The notes under the pieces: model-generated
Database searches by the model: none
Seen by the model: the letters and a program-made list of their open reading frames with translations, nothing else
Told to the model about the DNA's origin: nothing
Shown here: in pieces, positions 30,568 through 39,111 of the stretch
How the letters are laid out: each line of letters starts with the position of its first letter
Position numbering within the stretch: the first letter of the stretch is position 1
Translations under genes and position numbers: made by a program
Assembly (NCBI GenBank): GCA_022825235.1
Contig: JAJDYI010000079.1
Location: 1 to 49,585, forward strand
Length of the DNA stretch: 49,585 nt
Reading direction: 5' to 3'
From: Alphaproteobacteria bacterium
GTDB lineage: Bacteria; Pseudomonadota; Alphaproteobacteria; TMED109

Positions 30568-32292
30568 ATGTTCGATGAACTGAATCGCGTCGAGCGGTGG
30601 ATCTTCGACGGCCTGTCGCTCGGCCTCGTCAGCTTCTACTCGTACGCAGCCGTACTCGACCCGGCCGCGACGCAGTTCCACCGCGGCATCTACGTCGTCA
30701 TCACCTACGTTCTCGTGTTCCTCCTCTACCGGTCCCGGAGCCGGCTGGGCAGGATCTGCGACTACCTGCTGATCGCCGCTTCCATCGCCTGCATCGGCTA
30801 CTGGATGTGGAACTTCGAGGCCATCAACTACCGGGTCGGCGCCGAGACGGAGCTCGACCAGTGGATCGCCGTGGCGGGCGTCCTGCTCGGGATCGAGCTG
30901 GCCCGCCGGGTGGTCGGCAACGTCTTCGTCGTACTCAGCGTCGTCATGCTGATCTACGGCGTCTACGGGGAGTACGCGCCGGAACTCATCTCGCACGCCG
31001 GGGACACCTTCCCCGAGCTCTGCACCAGCATCTTCTACAAGAGCGACGGCGTGTTCGGGATCATGGCCAACGTCCTGGCGACGTACGTGATCCTCTTTGT
31101 CATCTTCGGAGCCTATCTCGAAGCGAGCGGGGCCCAGCGCTTCTTCGTGGATTTCCCGCTGGCGGCAGTCGGGCACCGGACGGGCGGCCCCGCCAATGTG
31201 TCCGTCATCGCGAGCGGCCTCTTCGGATCCATTTCCGGGAGCGCCATCGCCAACACCGTCTCGACGGGCAACTTCACCATCCCGATGATGAAGAAGGCCG
31301 GCTTCAAGCCCCATGTGGCCGGCGGCATCGAGCCAGCGGCTTCGATCGGCGGGATGTTCATGCCGCCCATCATGGGCGCCGGCGGCTTCATCATGGCCGA
31401 GCTCACGGGCGCCCCCTACTCCACCATCATGCTCGTCGCCGTCGGCCCGGCCCTCATCTACTTCTTCAGCGTGTTCGTGATGGTGCACTACGAGGCCAAG
31501 CGCTACGGCATCAGAGGGGAGCCATCAGCGCAATCGGCCGGCACGATCTTCCGGCGCGGCTGGTACTACAGCCTGCCGCTCGTGGTCATCACCGTGCTCA
31601 TGCTGGCGGGGTTCTCGCCGGGCTACTCCGCCATCCTGGGGCTCGTCGCCTGCCTTGCCGTGAGCTGGATCCGGAAGGACACCCGCATCGGCCCGAGGCG
31701 GTTCCTGGTGGCCGCCCGCACCGGCGCCCAGAACAGCCTCAAGATCGGCGCCACCGTGGGCGTGATCGGCATCATCATCGGGGTCCTCACGTACAGCGGC
31801 CTGGTGCTCACCTTCGCCGACATCGTGATCGCCCTGGCCGACGGCCGGCTCTGGCTCACCATCCTGCTCATCGCCCTCGCATCCCTGATCCTCGGCATGG
31901 GTGTGCCGGTGACCGCCGCCTACCTCATCACTGCCGTGGTCGCGGTGCCGCCGCTCACGGAACTCGGCGTGAACCCCATCGCCGCGCACATGATCGTCTA
32001 CTGGCTGTCGCAGGATTCGAACGTCACGCCGCCGGTCTGCATCGCGGCCTTCACGGGAGCGGCCATCGCGAAGGCCAACATGTGGAAGACCGCCTTCTCC
32101 GCGTTCAGGTTCGCGAAGTTCCTCTATCTGGCCCCCTTCATCTTCGGCTACGTGCCGGCATTTTCCCTCGACGGAAGCCCGCGCGACATTGCGGTCGCCT
32201 TTGCCCTGATCCTCGTGGGAACCTGGGCCTACTCCTGGTTCCTGAGCGGCATCTGGATCGACCGGATCAAGCGCAGCAGGTCAAACGCCTGA
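30568..32292 (+). CDS. TRAP transporter fused permease (TAXI type)
   Basis: Predicted 574 residues with many membrane helices. The N-terminal part corresponds to the small DctQ-like subunit and the rest to DctM. Signature segments include IVTSGLFGSISGSA-like sequence (here IASGLFGSISGSAIANTVST), then GGIEPAASIGGMFMPPIMGA, and GMGVPVTAAYLITAVVAVPP. It should pair with the TAXI binding protein at 21.5 kb and use an ion gradient to import organic anions or related solutes. The separation from that gene is unusual. The ribosome binding site (GGAAG) is close to the ATG and weak. Confidence 0.92.
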   Translation: MFDELNRVERWIFDGLSLGLVSFYSYAAVLDPAATQFHRGIYVVITYVLVFLLYRSRSRLGRICDYLLIAASIACIGYWMWNFEAINYRVGAETELDQWIAVAGVLLGIELARRVVGNVFVVLSVVMLIYGVYGEYAPELISHAGDTFPELCTSIFYKSDGVFGIMANVLATYVILFVIFGAYLEASGAQRFFVDFPLAAVGHRTGGPANVSVIASGLFGSISGSAIANTVSTGNFTIPMMKKAGFKPHVAGGIEPAASIGGMFMPPIMGAGGFIMAELTGAPYSTIMLVAVGPALIYFFSVFVMVHYEAKRYGIRGEPSAQSAGTIFRRGWYYSLPLVVITVLMLAGFSPGYSAILGLVACLAVSWIRKDTRIGPRRFLVAARTGAQNSLKIGATVGVIGIIIGVLTYSGLVLTFADIVIALADGRLWLTILLIALASLILGMGVPVTAAYLITAVVAVPPLTELGVNPIAAHMIVYWLSQDSNVTPPVCIAAFTGAAIAKANMWKTAFSAFRFAKFLYLAPFIFGYVPAFSLDGSPRDIAVAFALILVGTWAYSWFLSGIWIDRIKRSRSNA

Positions 32293-32406
32293 CGGCCGCT
32301 CGGGCGGGCCCGGCATCCACGCTTCCGCGCAAATGCCCCGCCACGCGGCTCGTTGCACAGCGGAAGCCGGCTCCGGCGGATTGCCAGTCACCCGGGCAGC
32401 GCCCGA

Positions 32407-32820
32407 TCAACGGCTCTTCCGCTCCTTCGGCGGGTCGACCGGCGCCTCCGCCTCGATCCAGGCCTCCATCCCGCCCTGCAGGTGGGCCACCGGGCGGAGC
32501 CCCATGTCCTGTGCGGTCTTGGCCGCGAGCGCCGATCGCCATCCCCCGGCGCAGTAGAAGACGAACGTCTTGTCCTCTGCGAACACCGGCTTGTGGTACG
32601 GGCTTTCCGGGTCGATCCAGAACTCGAGCATCCCGCGCGGCACGTGGTGCGCCCCGGCCACGGTTCCGGTCCGCGCCACCTCGCGGATATCGCGCAGGTC
32701 GATGAAGACGACATCCTCGCGCCCGTGCAGCGCGACCGCTTCGCTGACGTCAAGCGTGCGGACCGCGGCGTCTGCCTCCGCAACCAGGTCCCTGAATGAG
32801 CGAGTGATGGTCTGGGGCAC
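32407..32820 (-). CDS. Rhodanese-like sulfurtransferase
   Basis: Predicted 137 residues from GTG 32820, chosen because GGGGAGG lies seven bases upstream. The single rhodanese domain has VVFIDLRDIREVARTGTVAG, AHHVPRGMLEFWIDP and the active loop VFYCAGGWRSALAAK with the catalytic Cys, ending LQGGMEAWIEAEAPV. Such proteins transfer sulfane sulfur to cyanide, thiols or protein partners. The substrate is not predictable. It converges on the TRAP permease and diverges from the decarboxylase. Confidence 0.88.
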   Translation of the reverse strand: MPQTITRSFRDLVAEADAAVRTLDVSEAVALHGREDVVFIDLRDIREVARTGTVAGAHHVPRGMLEFWIDPESPYHKPVFAEDKTFVFYCAGGWRSALAAKTAQDMGLRPVAHLQGGMEAWIEAEAPVDPPKERKSR

Positions 32821-33085
32821 GTCTCTGCCTCCCCTGTGCTCGTGGATGCAGCGGCCAGCGTACCGCATCTGGCGGCTGGCTGGCTTCACCGGAGATGGCC
32901 CAACGCCGACCGGGGCAGTTTCGCCCTTGACGAAAGGGGGTTATGTATACGTGCCTTGTCCCGAGGGTCTCGCATGGGTTTCAAGGCGGCGATCTGACGT
33001 TCTGGATGGCCAGTGTGTCGTCCGGGTCGGAGATCTGTCGTCCCGGCGTTCCAGGGATATCGCGAAGTGTGATCGGGGATTGACG
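32821..33085. other. Divergent promoter region, no gene seen
   Basis: This region separates the rhodanese and decarboxylase starts. A stretch lower in GC near 32930-32955 (GGGGGTTATGTATACGTG) may contain a promoter. The upstream extension of the decarboxylase frame has no coding character. Confidence 0.4.
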
Positions 33086-34519
33086 ATGGACGGAACAGCA
33101 CCGGGCGATCTGACGATGACACCGCAGGCCATGCGGCAATTGGCGGCCAAGGCGACGGAGGCCCTCGTCGAACGCATCACCGGACTTGAGAACGACAAGG
33201 CCTGGGACGGCGAATTTCGCAATGTGCTGGAGGGGCAGCTGGGCGGCCCGCCGCCGGAGGCCGGCCTACCCGCCGAGGACGTGCTCGCGCTCGTGGTGCG
33301 GCAGGTTCTTCCGTTTGCGGCGCGGTTGGACCATCCGCGGTTCTTCGGTTTCGTTCCGTCGTCGCCTACCTGGCCGAGCGTGATTGCGGACTTCCTCGCT
33401 GCCGGGTTCAACATCAACTCGTGCACCTGGCTGGTATCGAGTGGGACCGGTCAGCTGGAGCTCGTGGTCACCGACTGGATGCGCCACTGGATCGGCTATC
33501 CGGAAACTGCCGGGGGACTGCTGACCAGCGGCGGCTCGGCGGCGAGCGTCGAGGCCATGGTGGCGGCGCGCGAAGCGGCGGGCCATCCGGACCGGCCCGC
33601 CGTGTACATGAGTGATCAGAGCCACGGCGCCTTGAAGCGGGCCGCGTTGATCGCCGGTGCACGGCGGGACCACATTCGTGTGGTGCCTTCCGACGAGAAC
33701 TTCCGCATGGACGTGAACGAGTTGGCGCGTCAGGTGGCCCAAGACCGGGACGACGGACTGCAGCCCCTTGCCGTGTGCGTGAACGCGGGGACCGCCAGCA
33801 CCGGCTCGATCGATCCCCTGCCGGCCACTGCGGATTTCTGTGAACAGGAAGGGATCTGGCTTCACGCCGACGCTGCGTACGGTGGATTCGCGCTGGTCAC
33901 CGAGCGGGGTCAGGAACTGCTCGACGGAATAGACCGGGCGGATTCCGTGGGCCTGGACGCGCACAAGTGGTTCTTCCAGCCGTACGAGGCGGGTGCGCTC
34001 ATCCTCAAGGACAAGCAGCACCTCGAGAACGCATTCGCCATCGGCAACGATGTCCTGCAGGACACGGTGTGGGGGAAGAACCACCCCAATTTCGCCGACC
34101 GAGGCCAGCAGCTGAGCCGGCAGGCACGTGCACTGAAGATCTGGATGTCCGTGCGGACATTTGGCATGGCGAGGTTCCGGGCCGCGGTCCAGAACGGGCT
34201 GGACCTGGCGCACCGGGCCGCGACTTACGTCGACGACAGCCCGGTACTGGAATTGATGGCTCCGGTATCGCTCGGGATCGTGTGCTTCCGGGTGAACCCC
34301 GCCGGCCGCGACTGCAGCGAGGAAACCCTGGAGAAGATCAACCGGACCGTGCTGGCACGCGTGTTTTGGGACGACCTGGCGTTCTTCTCATCCACGTCAC
34401 TCAAGGGGGTTTTTTCGCTGCGGATGTGCATTCTGAACCACACCACGACCTGGGACGACGTGCGGAGGACGCTGGAGACGTCCTCGGACCTCGGAGAGGA
34501 GGCCTTGGCGGACCTGTAA
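33086..34519 (+). CDS. PLP-dependent aromatic-amino-acid-decarboxylase-like protein
   Basis: Predicted 477 residues from ATG 33086. Group II PLP decarboxylase fold: GFVPSSPTWPSVIADFLAAG, GLLTSGGSAASVEAMVAARE, VYMSDQSHGALKRAALIAG, AGTASTGSIDPLPATADFCE and WLHADAAYGGFAL, where the Asp contacts PLP. The Schiff-base Lys is in GLDAHKWFFQPYEAG. Relatives act on tyrosine, phenylalanine, tryptophan, DOPA or branched substrates, and some are aldehyde synthases. No transporter or partner gene is adjacent. The ending SSTSLKGVFSLRMCILNHTT is typical. Confidence 0.9.
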   Translation: MDGTAPGDLTMTPQAMRQLAAKATEALVERITGLENDKAWDGEFRNVLEGQLGGPPPEAGLPAEDVLALVVRQVLPFAARLDHPRFFGFVPSSPTWPSVIADFLAAGFNINSCTWLVSSGTGQLELVVTDWMRHWIGYPETAGGLLTSGGSAASVEAMVAAREAAGHPDRPAVYMSDQSHGALKRAALIAGARRDHIRVVPSDENFRMDVNELARQVAQDRDDGLQPLAVCVNAGTASTGSIDPLPATADFCEQEGIWLHADAAYGGFALVTERGQELLDGIDRADSVGLDAHKWFFQPYEAGALILKDKQHLENAFAIGNDVLQDTVWGKNHPNFADRGQQLSRQARALKIWMSVRTFGMARFRAAVQNGLDLAHRAATYVDDSPVLELMAPVSLGIVCFRVNPAGRDCSEETLEKINRTVLARVFWDDLAFFSSTSLKGVFSLRMCILNHTTTWDDVRRTLETSSDLGEEALADL

Positions 34520-34699
34520 AGGGACGATGCGGCTCGGTCGCCATGACCGCTCCCTGACAACCGGTCTCCACGGGTGTGGCAAGCTGGAAGAGACGTGCGC
34601 GCGGCGTGTGAACCCGCACGCAACAGAGCGTCCCGTACTATGCCTTGGGAGAACTGCGGCTCCCGGTTCGGCCTGCGGATTTTCGCGAACGCGCTCGGG

Positions 34700-34987
34700 T
34701 CAGGCGGGGGCGAACCGGCGGATCGGGATGCCCTGCCGGTTCTGCTGCGCGTGCCAGAGATCGTGCTGCATCTGCTGTGTCAGCCAACTCTCGGGGCTGC
34801 CGCCGAACGCCTCGGACAGCCGGATCGCCATCTCGGGAGAGATGCGGAGGCGGCCGTTGAGCAGCATTGAAAGCATGTTGCGTGAGACCGCGAGGCCCTT
34901 CGCGGCCTCGGTCACCGTCAGGCCGAGAGGCTCGAGGCACTGGCGCCGGATCAACGCGCCGGGATGGGGCGGGTCGTTCATGAGCAT
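34700..34987 (-). CDS. higA: HigA-type antitoxin, orphan
   Basis: Predicted 95 residues from ATG 34987, eight bases after GGGGAGG. The sequence HPGALIRRQCLEPLGLTVTE, then AAKGLAVSRNMLSMLLNGRL and RISPEMAIRLSEAFGGSPES, is a textbook HigA helix-turn-helix of the VapI/HigA group. It binds operator DNA and neutralises HigB, an RNase. The upstream higB is a relic with a nonsense codon, so this antitoxin appears to be an orphan. The frame is intact. Confidence 0.9.
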   Translation of the reverse strand: MLMNDPPHPGALIRRQCLEPLGLTVTEAAKGLAVSRNMLSMLLNGRLRISPEMAIRLSEAFGGSPESWLTQQMQHDLWHAQQNRQGIPIRRFAPA

Positions 34988-35003
34988 GGCTGCAGCCTCC
35001 CCG

Positions 35004-35105
35004 GTGGTAGTCCAGGTAGTCGACGTCGACGGCGTCGCCGTCCTCGAAGCGGAAGATCACGCGTCAGTCGGCGCGAACGTTCACCGCCTCTAGTCCTCTA
35101 CACGC
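35004..35105 (-). pseudogene. higB: higB toxin C-terminal remnant with nonsense codon
   Basis: Upstream of higA the frame reads RGLEAVNVRAD, then TGA (35066-35064), then RVIFRFEDGDAVDVDYLDYH. HigB proteins end with (N/D)WR-(I/L/V)-x-F-rich sequence and DYxDYH. The TGA sits exactly where a conserved Trp (TGG) is expected, so a single G-to-A change explains it. The first half of HigB is not recognisable upstream in any frame, and the natural stop after DYH is missing. The toxin cannot be made. Confidence 0.75.
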
Positions 35106-35433
35106 ACCTATGGCGCAAGGCCAGTTTCGAAAGCAGTGAGGCGGCAGAGTGTGTCAGACGGGACGCGCTCGATGTCGGCCATCAACATTCGGCCGCCACC
35201 GAGGCCCGCATTGCACCAGTGAGCCCGTGAGCGCCGCCTTCGGGCCACATGGAAAAGACTTCCTGCAATTCCGTGAATTGCGCTCCCGCCACCCCGGTAA
35301 ATCCCTTGCGACTAGAATGCGTGGACCACGCCGGCCCCTCGGCGATGGGGTACGGGACGTCCGACCCGACAGTTTTGGGCCGTGCCCGTAGCAGACAGAT
35401 TCCAACCATTCCTCCAGACGGGCAGCCGACCTC
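35106..35433. other. No gene recognised
   Basis: About 330 bases between the higB relic and the AtuA-like operon. Decayed higB 5' sequence may occupy the left part. The right part should hold the operon promoter, but no clear -35/-10 pair was seen. Confidence 0.45.
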
Positions 35434-36768
35434 GTGACACGTGACTTCCGAATTGGCTGCGGCGCCGGCTTCTCGTCGGACCGGCTGGACCCGGCCGTCG
35501 ACCTCGCAACGCACGGTGCCCTCGACGTCCTCGTGTTCGAGTGCTTGGGGGAGCGCACCCTGGCCTTCGGGCATCGCGATCGGCAGGCGGATCCGTCGGG
35601 CGGCTACAACCCTCTCCTCCCCCGCCGGATGCGAGCCCTGCTGCCGTTGGTCTTCCCGGACGGCCCGCGCATCGTCACCAACATGGGCGCGGCGAACCCA
35701 CTGGCCGCCGCCGAGCAGACCGTTTCCGTAGCCCGTGAGCTCGGCCTGGCAGGGCTCAAGGTCGCGGCGCTGATCGGCGACGACATCGGGTCGCTGCTCC
35801 CGTCCGACACCCCGCTCTGGGAAGGCATGACTCTCGAACAGGTCGGCCGGCCCTACATCGGGGCCAACGCGTACCTGGGCGCCGAGGAGATCCTCGCCGC
35901 GCTGGATACGGACGCGCATGTCGTCATCACCGGCCGGGTCGCCGACCCCTCGCTGTTCGTGGCACCGCTGCGCCGGCACTTCGGCTGGCAGGCCGACGCC
36001 TGGATGTCGCTCGGCCGGGCGACCGCCGTCGGCCATCTCCTGGAGTGCGGCGCGCAGGTCACCGGCGGGTATTTCGCGGATCCCGGGTACAAGGACGTGG
36101 GACGCCAGGCGAACATCGGTTTCCCGTACGCCGAGGTCGGCCCCGACGGCAGCATCTGCGTGACCAAGCTCCCCGAGACCGGCGGGCTGGTCGACGAGCG
36201 CACCGTCAAGGAGCAGCTGCTCTACGAGGTCCACGATCCCGCGCGCTATCTCACGCCCGACGTCACCGCCGATTTCTCGAACGCCCGCGTCGCCGCGACC
36301 GGCACCGACCGGGTCACAGTGCGCGACATCTCGGGAAGCGCCAGGCCGGAGCAACTGAAGGCGACCGTGGCATTCGACGGCGGCTGGCTGGCGGAGGCGG
36401 CGGTCTCCTACGCCGGCGACGGCGCGCAGGATCGCGCGGCACTGGCCGGCGAGATCGTCGGCGAACGCATGCAGACGGTGCATGACAGCCGATCCGACCT
36501 CCGCGTCGACCTGATCGGGGCAGGGTCCCTGCACGCCACCGCCCGCCGGTACGCGGATGCGGCCCGGGACGTGCGGCTCCGCTGCGCACTCCGTACCGAT
36601 TCGCGCGAAGAGGCCGACCTGCTGCTGTGGGAAATGGAATCGCTCCTCTGCTGCGGCCCGAGCGGCGGCGGCGGCTACCGGGGCACGGTCACCCCGTCGG
36701 TCGTCACGTACTCCGCCTCGATCGACCGGGACCTGATCACTCCCCGTGTGGAGGTCCTCGGCGCGTGA
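35434..36768 (+). CDS. AtuA-like acyclic terpene utilisation protein (DUF1446)
   Basis: Predicted 444 residues from GTG 35434. DUF1446 features: RIGCGAGFSSDRLDPAVDLA, LVFECLGERTLAF, RIVTNMGAANPLAAAEQTV, VVITGRVADPSLFVAPL and GYFADPGYKDV. In Pseudomonas AtuA belongs to the citronellol/geraniol degradation cluster, but its reaction is not established. AtuA-like proteins there also carry a C-terminal domain, which here is encoded as a separate overlapping gene. No other atu genes are present, so the substrate may differ. Confidence 0.88.
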   Translation: MTRDFRIGCGAGFSSDRLDPAVDLATHGALDVLVFECLGERTLAFGHRDRQADPSGGYNPLLPRRMRALLPLVFPDGPRIVTNMGAANPLAAAEQTVSVARELGLAGLKVAALIGDDIGSLLPSDTPLWEGMTLEQVGRPYIGANAYLGAEEILAALDTDAHVVITGRVADPSLFVAPLRRHFGWQADAWMSLGRATAVGHLLECGAQVTGGYFADPGYKDVGRQANIGFPYAEVGPDGSICVTKLPETGGLVDERTVKEQLLYEVHDPARYLTPDVTADFSNARVAATGTDRVTVRDISGSARPEQLKATVAFDGGWLAEAAVSYAGDGAQDRAALAGEIVGERMQTVHDSRSDLRVDLIGAGSLHATARRYADAARDVRLRCALRTDSREEADLLLWEMESLLCCGPSGGGGYRGTVTPSVVTYSASIDRDLITPRVEVLGA

Positions 36769-37085
36769 CCGGCACGACGCGGCTCCGGTCGATCGCCCAC
36801 TCCCGGGCGGGCGACAAGGGCAACCGTTCCAACGTGTCAGTCTTCGTCTTCGACCGGGAGCACTACCCGGCCCTCCTCGAGCAGGTGACCGCCGAGCGGG
36901 TGAAACGCGAGTTCGGGGCCCTGGTGCAGGGCCCGGTGACGCGCTACGAACTCCCGACCCTGGGCGGCCTGAATTTCGTCCTGGACGATGCCCTCGAAGG
37001 CGGGGTCAACGGATCCCTGAACCTTGACGGCCACGGCAAGTCCTGGAGCAGCCTGCTCCTCGGGCTGGAGATCGAACTGCCATGA
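36765..37085 (+). CDS. AtuA-like ferredoxin-fold domain protein
   Basis: Predicted 106 residues from GTG 36765, overlapping the DUF1446 stop (GTGA). The opening RLRSIAHSRAGDKGNRSNVS and the later LGGLNFVLDDALEGGVNGSL, ending DGHGKSWSSLLLGLEIELP, match the C-terminal domain of AtuA. The split form is common outside Pseudomonas. It very likely forms a complex with the DUF1446 protein. Its stop overlaps the next gene start by four bases, so three genes are tightly coupled. Confidence 0.88.
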   Translation: MTGTTRLRSIAHSRAGDKGNRSNVSVFVFDREHYPALLEQVTAERVKREFGALVQGPVTRYELPTLGGLNFVLDDALEGGVNGSLNLDGHGKSWSSLLLGLEIELP

Positions 37086-38026
37086 CCACAGAAGCCCTCA
37101 ACCTTCGTGAAGTCACAACCGGCCTGGCGTTTCCGGAAGGGCCGGTCGCGATGCCTGACGGAAGCGTGATCGTGGTCGAGATCCGTAAGGGATGCCTCAC
37201 GCGCGTGTGGCCGGACGGCGGCAAGGAGGTCGTCGCCACCCCCGGGGGCGGGCCCAACGGCGCGGCCATCGGGCCCGACGGGCGCTGCTACGTATGCAAC
37301 AACGGCGGGTTCGAGTGGGCCGACACGCCGTTGGGAGCCCGGCCGGTCATGCAGGCGCGCGACTACAGCGGCGGGCGGATCGAGGCCATCGACCTCGACA
37401 CCGGCGAGGTCGAGGTGCTCTACACCGAATCGGATGGTCATCCCCTAAAGGGGCCGAACGACATCGTGTTCGACGCCCACGGCGGTTTCTGGTTCTCGGA
37501 CCTCGGAAAGCTCCGCGAACGCGACATGGACCGCGGCCGCGTGCTCTACGCCCGGGCCGACGGCACCGCGATCCACGAGGTGTGCCACCCGATGGTGACG
37601 CCCAACGGCGTCGGGCTCTCGCCGGACGGATCGAGACTGTACGTCGCCGAGACCGAGCCCTGCCGGCTGTGGGAGTTCGACGTCATCGCGCCCGGACAGG
37701 TCCGGGCGGAGCCCTGGCCGTCGCCGCACGGCGGCCGTTTCCTGACCGGGGTCTCCCGGTACCGCCGCTTCGACAGTCTCGCGGTGGAGCACGGCGGCAA
37801 CATCTGCGTGGCGACCCTGATCGAGGGTGGAATCACGGTCGTGGCGCCAGACGGTTCGCGGGCGGACCACGTGCCGATGCCCGACCTGTATGCGACCAAC
37901 ATCTGCTTCGGCGGCCCCGATCTCCGGACGGCGTTCATCACGCTGTCGGCGGGCGGACGCCTCGCCGCCTGTGACTGGCCGCGCCCCGGGCTGGCCCTCA
38001 ACTTCCCGCCGTCTTCCGGCAGCTGA
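37082..38026 (+). CDS. SMP-30/gluconolactonase family lactonase
   Basis: Predicted 314 residues. Six-bladed beta-propeller metal-dependent lactonase family: AFPEGPVAMPDGSVIVVEIR supplies the metal-binding Glu, GPNGAAIGPDGRCYVCNNGG and KGPNDIVFDAHGGFWFSDLG the Asn ligands, and VTPNGVGLSPDGSRLYVAET the distal Asp region. It hydrolyses sugar or other lactones. Translational coupling to the AtuA-like pair suggests the operon opens a lactone intermediate of a catabolic pathway. The identity of the lactone is unknown. Confidence 0.88.
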   Translation: MTTEALNLREVTTGLAFPEGPVAMPDGSVIVVEIRKGCLTRVWPDGGKEVVATPGGGPNGAAIGPDGRCYVCNNGGFEWADTPLGARPVMQARDYSGGRIEAIDLDTGEVEVLYTESDGHPLKGPNDIVFDAHGGFWFSDLGKLRERDMDRGRVLYARADGTAIHEVCHPMVTPNGVGLSPDGSRLYVAETEPCRLWEFDVIAPGQVRAEPWPSPHGGRFLTGVSRYRRFDSLAVEHGGNICVATLIEGGITVVAPDGSRADHVPMPDLYATNICFGGPDLRTAFITLSAGGRLAACDWPRPGLALNFPPSSGS

Positions 38027-38119
38027 GGCCAGCCGGAGGCCGCTGCCGGAGCGACGGTTTCCGAGGGCGGCCATGAGCACCTCCGCGAGCCGCGTCCGGC
38101 CATGCCCGCGGGAGCCCGG

Positions 38120-38908
38120 ATGACGCGCGGGCGGGTGCGCGCCGACCGGCTGCTGGTGGCGCGCGGGGAGTGCGAAAGCGGCGCAGCCGCCCGGGCCCTC
38201 ATCCTCGCAGGATGCGTCTATCGCGGCGAAACCCGGATCACGAAGGCCGGCACCCTCCTGCCGGACGACACCGAACTCCACGTCCGCCGCCCACCGCATC
38301 CCTGGGTCTCGCGCGGCGGGATCAAGCTCGCCCACGCCCTCGATCACTTTCAGCTGGATCCCGCGGGGGCGGTCGCGATCGACGTGGGTGCCTCGACCGG
38401 CGGATTCACCGACGTGCTGCTCCAGCGGGGAGCCCGCCGAGTGTACGCGGTGGACGTCGGCTACGGACAGCTGGCCTGGAAGCTGCGGACGGACCCGCGG
38501 GTGACAGTGCTGGATCGGACCAATGCACGTTACCTCGACTCCGGGCACGTGCCGGAGACGGCCGACGTGGTGGTCTGCGACACGAGCTTCATCAGCCTCA
38601 ACAAGGTGCTGCCGGCACCGCTCGCCCTGACGCATGCCGGCGCCCACCTCGTGGCACTGGTGAAGCCGCAGTTCGAGGTCGGTCGGGCGGACGTCGGCAA
38701 GGGCGGCATCGTCCGCTACCCGGCCGCCCGAGCGCGTGCCGTCGAAGGCGTCGTCCAGTTCCTGTCTGACCAGCCCGGCTGGCGCGTGCTCGGGCAAACG
38801 GAAAGCCCGATCCAGGGTGCCGACGGGAACCGCGAGAGCCTGGTCGCGGCTGTCCGCTCCGCGTCACGGCCGGGCGCGGCACGCGCCCTGCGGGACCCGG
38901 CCGGCTGA
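38120..38908 (+). CDS. tlyA: TlyA family rRNA 2'-O-methyltransferase
   Basis: Predicted 262 residues from ATG 38120, preferred over 38102 because GGGAG precedes it. An N-terminal S4 RNA-binding domain (RVRADRLLVARGECESGAAA, RALILAGCVYRGE) is followed by the SAM-binding methyltransferase fold (PHPWVSRGGIKLAHAL, AIDVGASTGGFTDVLLQRGA, VYAVDVGYGQLAWKLR). TlyA methylates ribose in 16S and 23S rRNA and affects capreomycin sensitivity. The old name hemolysin A is misleading. It starts about 95 bases after the lactonase gene. Confidence 0.92.
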   Translation: MTRGRVRADRLLVARGECESGAAARALILAGCVYRGETRITKAGTLLPDDTELHVRRPPHPWVSRGGIKLAHALDHFQLDPAGAVAIDVGASTGGFTDVLLQRGARRVYAVDVGYGQLAWKLRTDPRVTVLDRTNARYLDSGHVPETADVVVCDTSFISLNKVLPAPLALTHAGAHLVALVKPQFEVGRADVGKGGIVRYPAARARAVEGVVQFLSDQPGWRVLGQTESPIQGADGNRESLVAAVRSASRPGAARALRDPAG

Positions 38909-39111
38909 AGCCGGCGGGGGCCGGGTCCGGCCGCTGCGGGCCGGCGATGGATTGGATGTCCCCGCTGTCTGTGTCCTTCGCGCGAATTCCCGACTGACAC
39001 CAACGATGCCGCTTGTCGCGGGGCATCCACTCCGTTTCCAACGACGTCAGCGCCGCGGCGAGCGTCGCGACGCTATCGCGCTCGCGCGGCGGCGGGCCTG
39101 CCCCTTCGGCA
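38909..39111. other. Convergent spacer with GC dyads
   Basis: Just at the tlyA stop, GCCGGC-TGAA-GCCGGC (about 38900-38916) forms a short hairpin without a T-tract. Termination here is possible but weakly supported. No gene is seen. Confidence 0.4.

Noticed and set aside
30597-32705. 702-codon plus-strand frame over the TRAP permease
   Set aside because: Alternative-frame shadow. The permease frame shows clear membrane helices and TRAP signatures.
38900-38916. Rho-independent terminator after tlyA
   Set aside because: The GCCGGC hairpin has no following T-tract and overlaps the stop codon.
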